From: Bacteroidota bacterium
GTDB lineage: Bacteria; Bacteroidota; Bacteroidia; B-17B0; Aurantibacillaceae
DNA length: 64,000 nt
Reading direction: 5' to 3'
Assembly: GCA_016702705.1 (NCBI GenBank)
Contig: JADJDM010000020.1
Coordinates: 62,001 to 126,000 of the forward strand
Shown here: positions 10,015 through 20,000 of the stretch, piece by piece
Numbering within the stretch: position 1 is the stretch's first letter
Layout: each line of letters begins with the position of its first letter
The notes under the pieces: generated by a model
Seen by the model: the letters and a program-made list of their open reading frames with translations, nothing else
The model's database searches: none
What the model was told of the DNA's origin: nothing
Program-made: the position numbers and the translations under genes

Positions 10015-11696
10015 TTGAGGCGATTTGACGTTTCCCGAGCTGTAGAAATGGCCAAAGAAGCCCTTTTACATGCTAAAAAAATCAATTATTTAGAAGGTGA
10101 AGCCTACGCACAGCGTACTTTAGGAGTTTGTCACTTAGTTTTAGAACAATATAGATATGCAGTTCCAGAATTGGAAAACGCAAAACAACTTTTTTTACAA
10201 AGTCAAAATTTTAAAGCCGCAAGCTCGTGCTATCGTCATATTGGTAATGTTTATACGCAAACTGCTATTTACGATAAAGCAAAAGAAACTTACGAGCGAG
10301 CTATCGATTATGCCTTAAAAGCGGGGAATGAACGTTATGTAACCTATGCAAAAGTAAATTTAGGACTGGTAGAATATCTACTAGGAAATTATGCAAATGC
10401 AATTGCAGTTCTCACCCAAACTCTTGATATTATTGAGCGCTACGATGATAAATTAGCTCTTGCAGAAGTATGTTTTAACATTGGAAATAATTATTTACAA
10501 CTCAACAATTTAGAAAAAGCACAGGAATTTTTAAGCAAATCCTTGATTTTATCCGAAGAACTTGAATACCTAAAAGGTGTTTCTCAAACATATACAATTT
10601 TAGGTTCTTTATACTTCAAAAAAGGGGATAAAGAAAACGCATTAAAATACATGCACGAAGGTTTGGCTTCTGCGCTTGAATTAAATGAAAAAAGAATAAT
10701 TAGTGACACATATAAATCATTAGCCGAAGTTTATAAATCAACAGGGAATTTTGAAAAAGCCATTGAGTGCTTTGAATTGTATGATGAAACAAGAAAAAAA
10801 CTACAATTTCACGACAACACTACATTGGTAGATTCATTTAAAGGTGAATTAGACGTTGAGAAATCAGCACGTGAAGTGGTAGAAGTGAAAAATGTTGAGT
10901 TGGAATACGCTTACGAATTAATTAAAAAAAAAATAAAGACATTACCGATAGCTTAAAATATGCGCGTCATATTCAGCAAGCCTTATTACCACCTGCTAAT
11001 TTTATTGCAGAGCATCTTCACGATTATTTTGTTTTTTACCAACCGCGCGAAATTGTAAGTGGCGACTTTTATTGGTTCAATCAAAAAAATGGTTTATCCT
11101 ATTTTGCAACAGTAGATTGTACTGGTCATGGTGTTCCTGGCGCATTTATTTCGATTGTAAGTTGCAATTGTTTGTATCAAGCTTTTAAAGAGCAAGACTA
11201 TACGGATGCAGGAAAAATGTTAGATAGAGTACACGAATTATTTAACATGATGATTACCCAAACTTATGAGGAATCGGCTGTAAAAGATGGTATGGATATT
11301 TCATTGTGTATTATTGATACAAACACAAATAAAATAAATTTTGCTGGGGCAAATCACAATCTGTACTTGGCTAGACATGGAGAATTAGTAGAACACAAAG
11401 GTGATAAAAATGCCATCGGTATTTTTGTTGGCGACGAAATAAAAAACTTTACTTCCTACGATATACAAGCTCAATCTGATGATTGTATTTACATGTTTAG
11501 CGATGGTTATGCTGATCAGTTTGGTGGAGAAAACGGAGAATCAAAATACTTTAGAAAAAGACTTAAAAAATACCTTGCTAGCATTTCCCACTTAGGCATG
11601 GAGGAACAACGAAATATGCTTAGAAAAGACTTTAACGACTGGAAAGGCAATTTTGAGCAAATTGATGATGTAATGGTGATTGGTATCAAGTTTTAA
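10015..11696 (+). CDS. TPR-repeat PP2C-type (SpoIIE) serine phosphatase, frameshifted
   Basis: The N-terminal ~300 residues are tandem tetratricopeptide repeats (ASSCYRHIGNVYTQTAIYDK, SQTYTILGSLYFKKGDKENA), then a coiled coil. The first frame stops at 10956. The SpoIIE/RsbU domain continues in another frame from about 10935: SLKYARHIQQALLPP, IVSGDFYWF, DCTGHGVPGAF, FSDGYADQFGG and DDVMVIGIKF, including the metal-binding Asp residues. The switch is at the A10 run near 10924-10933. The joined product is about 560 residues, typical of two-part Bacteroidota signalling phosphatases. The start is unclear: the frame is open back to 9928 without ATG or GTG. TTG at 10015 is the first conventional codon but truncates what looks like real sequence (NSLSRESWQL). 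Confidence 0.8.
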
Positions 11697-11703
11697 TTCC
11701 CTT

Positions 11704-11732
11704 TTGTTTTTCCTGAAAAAAAATTATATTTG
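11704..11732 (+). promoter_or_regulatory. Bacteroidota-type promoter for the 11753 gene
   Basis: TTG at 11704-11706, an 18-base spacer, and TATATTTG at 11725-11732, matching the Bacteroidota housekeeping consensus (-33 TTTG, -7 TAnnTTTG). The ATG at 11753 lies about 20 bases downstream. Confidence 0.6.
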
Positions 11733-11752
11733 ATAAACGAAACTTTATCAAT

Positions 11753-13048
11753 ATGAAAAAATTACATTTTTTAATTCTTGCTCTTATTTTAATTAGTTCA
11801 ATTGCAAAAGCAAATTTTGATTTTGTTAGTCAACACGTTTCAGGAAAAATGATTGCTGTTGGAAGTAAGGAATCCAAATTGGTTTATGTGTTAGAAACTG
11901 GAACAAACAAAATTATTAACTCAATAGTTTTAACTGCAGATTGTAAAGCACTTTCATTTAATGCAGATGGGTCTAAGCTAATTGTACATGCTGACAAAGG
12001 ATTAGTTTTTTATGATAGCAACACTTGGAAAGAAAGTGGATTAGTAAGCAAAGATCAAATGGGATTTGGAGCTAATGCGGTTTTTTATGGCGAAAGAGAC
12101 TTGGCAATTTGTTATAGCAGTTTTAGCAAAGACATAAAATTAGTTTCATTATCCGAAGCTAAAGTTACACTTACAACAACCTTAAAAATTGAAAGAATTG
12201 CAATGATTGGTTACAATACTGTTACCGACGAAATAATTGTTTTTAGTGACCAGGTAAAGTACGACAAGGAAAAACTAATTGCGAGTAAAGATTTTCCGAA
12301 AGATTTAAAATACGAAGACCGTTCAAAATTTGCTCAAGAAAATGACCAGAAAGGTTGCCAACTTATTGTTTTAAAAGGAAAAACGGGAGCAGTTGTAACT
12401 GATAAACTGATTCCTTACACTATTTCTAAATCCTTTGGAGGAAATATTTTTTCTAATAAAACGCACACCATTTGTGCAGGCTGGGATAATATTTTACTTC
12501 TAGATTCAAAAAAAGAAGTGAAATGGGTAAATATTCCTGGCTCATTTAATTACGGAAGTGAATTAGTAAACAATGGAGAAACATTATTAATTGGTTCATT
12601 AGAAGATTTTGAAATGATTAATACTACCGATTGGACATCAAAAAAAGTAGAACTTACTAAAAAACCTAACATTGGGTTCCTAAACTATATTCATGATTTT
12701 GCCTTTGACGCAAAAACAAATAAAATAGTAGGAGTTACATCTGGATATACCATTTTCACTATGGATTTAAAACCGGCTGGTAATTTAAGCGAAACGATTC
12801 CAACACTTCCTTGTAAAGTTTATTACGAACAAGATAAATACACAAAGCAAGAAGATGTTGATTGTATAAAGGAAAAATTTGAAAGCAAAGGATTAGGAAA
12901 AATAACCACAGAAACTGCTAAAAACAGCTGGGGACAGGAAGTAACCGTTGGAACACTTTATGCAGAAACAAATCTTGTGAAATTTAACGAGGACTACGCT
13001 AAATTTAAAGACGATTGTAAAATTAAAATCAAGGTCGACTTAAAATAA
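11753..13048 (+). CDS. Secreted hypothetical protein, probable beta-propeller
   Basis: 431 residues with a signal peptide (MKKLHFLILALILISSIAKA). The body alternates short strands with WD40- or YVTN-like phrases (VYVLETGTNKIINSIVLTAD, CKALSFNADGSKLIV, FYDSNTWKESGL, HDFAFDAKTNKIVGVTSGYT), suggesting a propeller fold of six or seven blades (inference). A cysteine-containing C-terminal ~80 residues does not fit the propeller. I do not recognise a named family and see no sorting domain, so it is probably periplasmic. It has its own promoter just upstream. Confidence 0.65.
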   Translation: MKKLHFLILALILISSIAKANFDFVSQHVSGKMIAVGSKESKLVYVLETGTNKIINSIVLTADCKALSFNADGSKLIVHADKGLVFYDSNTWKESGLVSKDQMGFGANAVFYGERDLAICYSSFSKDIKLVSLSEAKVTLTTTLKIERIAMIGYNTVTDEIIVFSDQVKYDKEKLIASKDFPKDLKYEDRSKFAQENDQKGCQLIVLKGKTGAVVTDKLIPYTISKSFGGNIFSNKTHTICAGWDNILLLDSKKEVKWVNIPGSFNYGSELVNNGETLLIGSLEDFEMINTTDWTSKKVELTKKPNIGFLNYIHDFAFDAKTNKIVGVTSGYTIFTMDLKPAGNLSETIPTLPCKVYYEQDKYTKQEDVDCIKEKFESKGLGKITTETAKNSWGQEVTVGTLYAETNLVKFNEDYAKFKDDCKIKIKVDLK

Positions 13049-13139
13049 ATTGGGCTAACTAATTCCCTGATAATTTAAAAACTTTAACATCCTTTTCGCT
13101 GTAAAATCGTATATTTACTCCTTTAATTAACGATTATAT

Positions 13140-13949
13140 ATGAAGGATTTTTTGAGGTTTTTACGCACAAAAACTTTTTTTGTACATTTTTCTTTAGCCT
13201 CAATAAGTGCTTTGCTTATTTTATGGATAGCATTTAAAATGATGGGCATTTACACCGACCATGGTGACATAGTAACAGTGCCCGATTTTGTAGGTAAAAA
13301 TATTTCAAGTTTAGATAACTTTGTTGAAGACAAAAACATCAACTATCGCATTATCGACTCTATTTATAGCCCCGAAGAAAAACCGGGAGTTGTGTTAAGT
13401 CAGGACCCTGAAAAAGATGAAAGCGTTAAGAAAAACAGAACCATTTATCTTTATGTTACATCTGTTCTTCCTCCTCAAATTACCATGCCTAAGTTGGTCG
13501 ACCGCTCTTTACGACAAGCTACGGCCATGATTGAAAGCTACGGACTTAAAGTTGGTAAAACAAAATTCGTTGCCGACCCTTGCTCAAATTGCATTTTAAA
13601 ACAACAAGTAGATGGTAAAGATATTGAGCCTGGGACTCCAATTAAAAAAGGAACTGTTATTAATCTTGTTGTTGGAAAGGGCTCAAACGGTAGCGAACAA
13701 GTTGCGGTAATTAATGTAACCGGAATAACATATTGTCAAGCTAAATCAAAACTATCTGCAAATGGATTAAGTATTGGCGCATTAATTCTAGATGCAGCAA
13801 TAAAAGACACTTGTTCTGCGTTTGTTTATCGTCAATCACCTAAAGGTGGCGGTGATGCCACTGTTACTATGGGTTCAAGTATTGACTTATACATTACAAC
13901 TGATAAATCAAAATTGGAATCCAATTCAACACTTGATGGCGATGAATAA
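13140..13949 (+). CDS. PASTA-domain membrane protein
   Basis: 269 residues. A cytoplasmic N-terminus is followed by one transmembrane helix (about residues 15-35, HFSLASISALLILWIAFKMM). Three PASTA repeats then sit outside the membrane: VTVPDFVGKNISSLDNFVED, PKLVDRSLRQATAMIESYGL and VINVTGITYCQAKSKLSANG. PASTA repeats bind peptidoglycan or beta-lactams in kinases and PBPs. Here there is no kinase or transpeptidase domain, which is common for Bacteroidota stand-alone PASTA proteins. The stop overlaps the next gene's start by eight bases (ATGAATAA), so the two are probably coexpressed along with rluD. Confidence 0.85.
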   Translation: MKDFLRFLRTKTFFVHFSLASISALLILWIAFKMMGIYTDHGDIVTVPDFVGKNISSLDNFVEDKNINYRIIDSIYSPEEKPGVVLSQDPEKDESVKKNRTIYLYVTSVLPPQITMPKLVDRSLRQATAMIESYGLKVGKTKFVADPCSNCILKQQVDGKDIEPGTPIKKGTVINLVVGKGSNGSEQVAVINVTGITYCQAKSKLSANGLSIGALILDAAIKDTCSAFVYRQSPKGGGDATVTMGSSIDLYITTDKSKLESNSTLDGDE

Positions 13950-15888
13950 AATTAAAATCCTATTTCTTTTTATTTTTCTTTCATTCATTCTACAAATGAA
14001 TGCTCAGAAGGATACATTATTACCTTTAAGTTATAATCCAGTTCTAACAGGAGTTTCAAACACGACTCATGCTAATGAAAGAGTTTTTTCAATAAGCAAT
14101 GATACTATTGAACTTCCTTTTATTGAAGACTTTTCGGCACTAGGACCTTATCCAGATACAAGCAAGTGGATGCCAGTATCCAACTCTGTTTTTGTAAATC
14201 GTACTTATGGTAGAAATCCTCCTACACTTGGTGTTGCTACTTTCGACGGATTAAAATCAAATGGCTATCCCTACAAACCACTTGTTAACAGCGGGGCAAG
14301 TAATGCAGATACACTAACTTCTAAATTTATTCGTTTAGATTCTATCACATTTCCGCCTGTTGCTATTACACCTGCTGATAGCGTATATTTTAGTTTTCAA
14401 TACCAGCCAAAAGGTTTTGGGCATACACCTTTGAGCACGCATACTTTATTGTTAGATTTTTATAATCCAACAACACAATCATGGTCAACTGTTTTAACAT
14501 TAACACGCACTGGAGTTTCTGCAAAAGATTCAGTATTTACTCGTGTTATGATTCCGATAAAAGATGCAAACTATTTTAAAAAACAATTTCAATTTAGATT
14601 CAGAAATAAAAATACTGCTTGCGGAAGTGTGAACCATTGGCATATTGATAATATTTATTTAGGAAAAGACAGAGGTAAAACCGACACTAGCTCAGCTGAT
14701 CTTGCTTATGTGTATCAAGCACAAACCTTGTTAGAAAAATACACATCCATCCCTTACAATCAATACACAGGGGCAACGCAAATGGCAAACAACTCCTACC
14801 TTACAATCAGAAACAACGATCGTTTTGCAACTAACTTTACTGGTTTTTTAAGAGCAACTGATAACGTTGGAACAACAGTACTTTACGATACAACAGGTTC
14901 GGATAATGCTCAACCATTTGCAACTAACGGCTACGTAAGCAATCCTGATATTATTGATTTTATGAACTCAACTGTTAGTTCGGATATTAGTAATTTTAGT
15001 TATAATAATGGAAATCCTTTAAGTGATAGTATTACTTACTTTGTTAAGCATTTTATGCGCACTTCAGCTGGCGACAGAATTAAAGCAAATGATACTGTAG
15101 TGTTCGAACAAAAATTTCACAACTATTTTTCCTATGATGACGGAACTGCTGAATTAGCTTGGGGTTTACAAGGTACATTTGGTGCAGAAGCTGCCGTGCA
15201 GTTTAGCATGGCCAATTTGGACACCCTGCGTGCAGTTGACATATTTTTTAATCCAGTAAGTAACATTACATCTATCTCAACACTAACATTTGGTTTACGT
15301 GTGTGGAATGATGGAGGCGGTGTTCCAGGTTCATACTTGTACGATGATAATAATAGCACAACACGTAATCCAACTTACTTACCTTGGGGCAATAATGTAT
15401 TTGTAAGATACTATTTAAATTATCCACTTATCATGAACGCTGGAACATTTTATGTGGGTATGAAACAAGATGACCAACAAATTCTAAATGTTGGTTTTGA
15501 CCAAAACACCAATACACAAACAAAATTATTTTACAACACAAGTGGCACCTGGACAAACTCTTCATACAAAGGTTCATTAATGATTCGCCCTGTGTTTGGC
15601 GATTCGCTGTGGGCTGCAACAGGTGTTAAGAATATAAATGAAAAACCTCAATCAGCCTTTGTTTATCCAAATCCTGCGGCTAACGAAATAAAAGTATTCG
15701 TTAATAATGCAAAAGATGAAATAATAAACATCGAAATTATTGATGCAATGGGTAAAACAATTTTACGCAAAAACAATTGCAGTACCTCAAGTATTTCTGT
15801 TGCAGAACTTGAAGCAGGCTTTTACTTTACACGCATTTATTCGAACAATATATTAATATCCACAAACAAACTAATCATTTCAAAATAG
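13942..15888 (+). CDS. Secreted protein with T9SS type A C-terminal sorting domain
   Basis: About 648 residues from the ATG at 13942. In-frame starts at 13936 and 13822 add no recognisable sequence, and 13942 gives a clean signal peptide (MNKIKILFLFIFLSFILQMNA). The middle contains galactose-binding or lamG-like beta-sandwich segments (FSFQYQPKGFGHTP, HWHIDNIYLGK). The last ~75 residues are a type A sorting domain (FVYPNPAANEIKVFVNNAKD ... TNKLIISK), which directs type IX secretion and cleavage. No catalytic motif is seen. The stop TAG overlaps the rluD GTG start by one base. Confidence 0.85.
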   Translation: MNKIKILFLFIFLSFILQMNAQKDTLLPLSYNPVLTGVSNTTHANERVFSISNDTIELPFIEDFSALGPYPDTSKWMPVSNSVFVNRTYGRNPPTLGVATFDGLKSNGYPYKPLVNSGASNADTLTSKFIRLDSITFPPVAITPADSVYFSFQYQPKGFGHTPLSTHTLLLDFYNPTTQSWSTVLTLTRTGVSAKDSVFTRVMIPIKDANYFKKQFQFRFRNKNTACGSVNHWHIDNIYLGKDRGKTDTSSADLAYVYQAQTLLEKYTSIPYNQYTGATQMANNSYLTIRNNDRFATNFTGFLRATDNVGTTVLYDTTGSDNAQPFATNGYVSNPDIIDFMNSTVSSDISNFSYNNGNPLSDSITYFVKHFMRTSAGDRIKANDTVVFEQKFHNYFSYDDGTAELAWGLQGTFGAEAAVQFSMANLDTLRAVDIFFNPVSNITSISTLTFGLRVWNDGGGVPGSYLYDDNNSTTRNPTYLPWGNNVFVRYYLNYPLIMNAGTFYVGMKQDDQQILNVGFDQNTNTQTKLFYNTSGTWTNSSYKGSLMIRPVFGDSLWAATGVKNINEKPQSAFVYPNPAANEIKVFVNNAKDEIINIEIIDAMGKTILRKNNCSTSSISVAELEAGFYFTRIYSNNILISTNKLIISK

Positions 15889-16946
15889 TGAACGACGAAA
15901 TAGAAGACATAGAATTACAAGACGAAGAAGAGCAAGGTCTTTACGAACATCACAGATTAGTAGTAGAAAAAGGGCAAGAGATGATTCGTATTGACAAGTA
16001 TATTGTTAATCGAATACAAAATGCAACGCGTAATAAAGTACAAAATGCAATTGATGCAGGCAATGTACAGGTTAACGAAAAACCTGTAAAATCAAATTAC
16101 AAAATTAAGCCGCACGATGTAATTACGATTTTTTATGGTCATCCACCGCGCGATAAAGAAATTATTCCTGAAAACATTCCACTTAATATTGTTTATGAAG
16201 ACAATGATGTTGTTGTTGTAAATAAAGAACCGGGCATGGTTGTACATCCTGCTTATGGGCATTACAGCGGCACATTAATACATGCACTTGCTTACCATTT
16301 TAAAAATTTACCTGAGAACACACAAATCATTAATGGAGAAGAAATTTCTCGCCCAGGTTTATTACATCGTATCGATAAAAACACTTCGGGTATTTTAATT
16401 ATTGCGAAAAACGAAAATGCAATGCAACGTTTATCCAATGATTTTTTTCATCATAATTTAGATAGAAGATACGTTGCAATGGTGTGGGGAGATTTTGATG
16501 AGAATGAAGGTACTATCAGATCTTATGTTGGACGTAACTTAAGAAATAGAAAAGTAATGGATGTGTTTGAAACAGAAGAACACGGTAAATTAGCCATTAC
16601 ACATTACAAGGTATTAGAACGTTTTGGATATGTAACCTTGGTTGAGTGTAAACTGGAAACAGGCCGCACACATCAAATACGTATACACATGAAATCGATT
16701 GGGCATCCATTGTTTAACGATAACGAATACGGTGGCGACCAAGTGTTAAAAGGCACAACCTACGCTAAGTACAAACAATTTATACAAAACTGCTTTGCTA
16801 TTTGCCCACGCCAAGCATTACACGCAAAATCATTAGAAATTACGCATCCCAAAACAGGCAAACTTTTAAAATTTGAAAGCGAATTACCTGCCGATATGCA
16901 AGGATTGATAGACAAGTGGAGAGTGTATACTACGGCTTATAAATAG
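15888..16946 (+). CDS. rluD: RluD-family 23S rRNA pseudouridine synthase
   Basis: 352 residues. An S4 RNA-binding domain (IRIDKYIVNRIQNATRNKVQ, about 33-90) precedes the RluA-type catalytic domain. The domain contains the signature HRIDKNTSG with catalytic Asp163, and ETGRTHQIRIHM. It isomerises uridines in 23S rRNA helix 69 if it is a true RluD, but assignment within the RluA family is less certain. The start is a GTG overlapping the preceding stop (TAGTG). An acidic N-terminal tail of about 20 residues precedes the S4 domain. The PASTA gene-T9SS gene-rluD order is compact and probably one transcript. Confidence 0.9.
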   Translation: MNDEIEDIELQDEEEQGLYEHHRLVVEKGQEMIRIDKYIVNRIQNATRNKVQNAIDAGNVQVNEKPVKSNYKIKPHDVITIFYGHPPRDKEIIPENIPLNIVYEDNDVVVVNKEPGMVVHPAYGHYSGTLIHALAYHFKNLPENTQIINGEEISRPGLLHRIDKNTSGILIIAKNENAMQRLSNDFFHHNLDRRYVAMVWGDFDENEGTIRSYVGRNLRNRKVMDVFETEEHGKLAITHYKVLERFGYVTLVECKLETGRTHQIRIHMKSIGHPLFNDNEYGGDQVLKGTTYAKYKQFIQNCFAICPRQALHAKSLEITHPKTGKLLKFESELPADMQGLIDKWRVYTTAYK

Positions 16947-16990
16947 AGCGTTTAATGTAAATAATACGTTAAACTTTCTTCTTTTTTGAT

Positions 16991-17033
16991 TTAATTAGGA
17001 AATTTACTAATTTGCAGTAAGTTTCCTAATTAA
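16991..17033 (+). promoter_or_regulatory. Perfect 12-bp inverted repeat upstream of the beta-helix protein gene
   Basis: TTAATTAGGAAA at 16991-17002 and its exact reverse complement TTTCCTAATTAA at 17022-17033 enclose 19 bases. The enclosed bases contain a -7-like box (CTAATTTG) and end 22 bases before the ATG at 17056. It could be an operator over the promoter or a 5' UTR hairpin. The T-rich flank also allows a terminator for rluD. Confidence 0.45.
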
Positions 17034-17055
17034 TCATTTCCTTAAAACAATTGCT

Positions 17056-20000
17056 ATGAGAATTAAAAAATACAAGAAGAGTATTATCTCGTTCATTTTT
17101 CTTTTTAGTTTACTATCTTTTAAACTGAGCATTGCTCAAAGTGGAGTAAGTAGATTTGACGCCTATAATGGTAGCGACGCCGAGTATAGTCAACTATTTA
17201 GTATACCAAATTCTTCTAAAGAAGTTTGGCACAAATTTAAAGTTGAAAGTAATGTCCCAAAAACAATTTCGATTACTACAAAAGGTTTAAATCCATTAAA
17301 TAAGATTGAACTAGTTAAATTATATACTGGAACAGCAAGCAACTTACAATTTATTATGGACTCACCTTTAATCGTGAGCACGGATACTGTAGTTAGAATC
17401 TTTTTATACACGGGAATAGTTGCGATTAATGACACAATTTATTTACGCTTACTAAAAGGAACTAATAGTTCATGTATAAATTGTCAGAACAATATCCCAC
17501 TAAATTACTTGTTGGAAATTTTAACTCCTGAATGTGGTTATGCTGGTATAACACTTTCATCACATTATCCATTTGAGAATATCTCATGTCAAGTCTTTAC
17601 ACCGAACGCACCAGGTGTTGCTTGCACTTTAAAAGTGTGCGCAAACGAACAAATTTGTATTGATGCTAGTTTTAAGGAGTTGGGACATGGCGGTTATTTT
17701 ATGTGTGCAACAGGAACTGTTAACTTTGGCTCACAATTACCAAATTCTTCGATACAGTATAGTTCAAATTTAGTTTTAGGTACATATCAAAACACTTATT
17801 GTTTTACTACAACTACAACCCCTGGTATTTATCCAGTTACCGTTTGTTGGAAGTATAATTCAGATTGTTCGCCGAGTGGAGGCATAGAACCGGATCGAAC
17901 AGTAACTAATTGCTGTGGCACTTTTTTCATTGAAGTTGGCCCAACCGCACCACCCAATAATGGCTATACAATCTATCCTAATCCTGTTTGCAAGGGAGCA
18001 CAAGCCTGTTTTACAGCTGACCCACCAAACACCCCAAGTTACTCATATTTATTTTCTACTGGATTAAACTCGCCTGGCGCTGTAATCAGCCCAACTGGCG
18101 AATTGTGTGCAACTTATACAGCTAATGCAGGAACTTATAATACTTCTCTTACTATTTACAATGGTTATTGCCCTTCGCCAACAGTTACACAACAACTAAT
18201 TGTAAAAAATCCCTCTGCAACTTTTGAAGTAACGCCTGGCTTGTGCCGAAACTGGCATTTCCAAGCCGAAACATTTTGTATGCCCGAAAACATTACTTTA
18301 AGCTGGAATGTTGGTGGTACAATTTATACTGGCAATGATTTTTATGCGGATTTTCCAGGGAACTCATCATCTGTGCCTGTTACTTTAAGCGTGCTATCTT
18401 CTACAGGAGTTGTTATATACACTACGAGTACAACAATAAACAATATCCCTACATTTTCAGCTTCCATTTCTTATTCATCCGATAATTGTGGTAACCATAC
18501 TTACATTGCAAACCCAAGCGCATGTGTGCCCTCTAATGCAATTTACAATTGGATATACAATGGTGTTACTAATATAGGGCAAACAGTTACAATTGCAAAC
18601 AATACCTCATTAGGTAATTTTATGACTATGACGTTAAACATTACTTTGCCTAATGGAACTGTTTTATACACTTACACCTATAATCAGGCAATACCGCTTA
18701 ATCCAACTACTTGTTGTGGAAATAATACTGTTTGTGCTAATAGATTTGGTGGATGTACTCCTGCAATTATTAATTCATCAAATGCAGAAACTATTTTTAG
18801 TGGAATACAAATAATTGACAATAAAATGTACACTGTTGCAGCAAATACAACTATAGTAATACCAAGTAATGCACAAATTACTTTTAACAATTGTAGTTTT
18901 TTAATGTACGAAGGTTCTAGTATACAAATTGAAAGATACACCTCCTTACCTAACAATAAATACTCATTAGTATTTAATGAATGTTATTTACGTGGCTGCG
19001 AAAAACTATGGGAAGGAATTAAATTAAAAAGTGGTAGCGGTGTAATAGGAAACCAACCAAGAGTTTTAATAAAAAAATCAATGATTGAGGATGCGGTAGC
19101 CGCATTTGATTTTTCCGCTGCAAATGACTTAATTGTGCTTCAAGTAGAAAATACCATTTTTAATAAAAACCTTAGAGGTATTAAATTTATTAGTAAATCT
19201 AACGTTTACTCACAGTTCAACATACTTTCGGTAACAGGCTCGGTATTTACAAGTAAAGAGTTTGATGTTGTGACAACAGGCCTTCCATTTGGTGGACAAG
19301 CATTCTACAATACCAATTTGGCTTCAGCTAACAATGACAATCTTAAACCAAAGTTTGGTGTATCATATCATGCCAAAAGTTTAATAGGAATTGAAATAAA
19401 TGGTGTACCACAAGGTTCAGGGTTTGAGGCTACAGCAAGCAATATAACTATATCAGAAGGTATAATTTATGATAACCTTGTACAAGGCGTTGCTATTAAA
19501 GGGTTAAATATTGCTCGTTTTAAAAGCAATACTTTTAAAAATATTACTTCCCCAATTCTTAATGGCGATTACCCAACATACACCAGTACGCAAGCTGGCA
19601 CAACATATACAGTTCAAGCAGCGGCAATTTATTATACAGGTGCTACAAATGTTTACAGTAACATAGGAGTTGGCCCAACTACATCAAACCCTACGCAAAA
19701 AAACACATTTACTAATTGTTATTATGGAGTATATGCAAAAAACAAACCTTTTGATGTGCAAAAAAATGATTTTACTAATTGTTACAATGGGGTTTACCAA
19801 GCTAATTCTAATGTACCTGCAGCAAACAACACGACGGTAAATGCGCTTATTGGCAACAATAGATTAACTAACCTTAAATATACCGCTTTTTATTTTTATC
19901 AAAATGCTAGTATTTACTCTAAGGTTACAAATAATACAATTACATATAGTTCTACTGCTAATTATAATTTTACTTCAAGAGGTGTGCAAATTCATGAACA

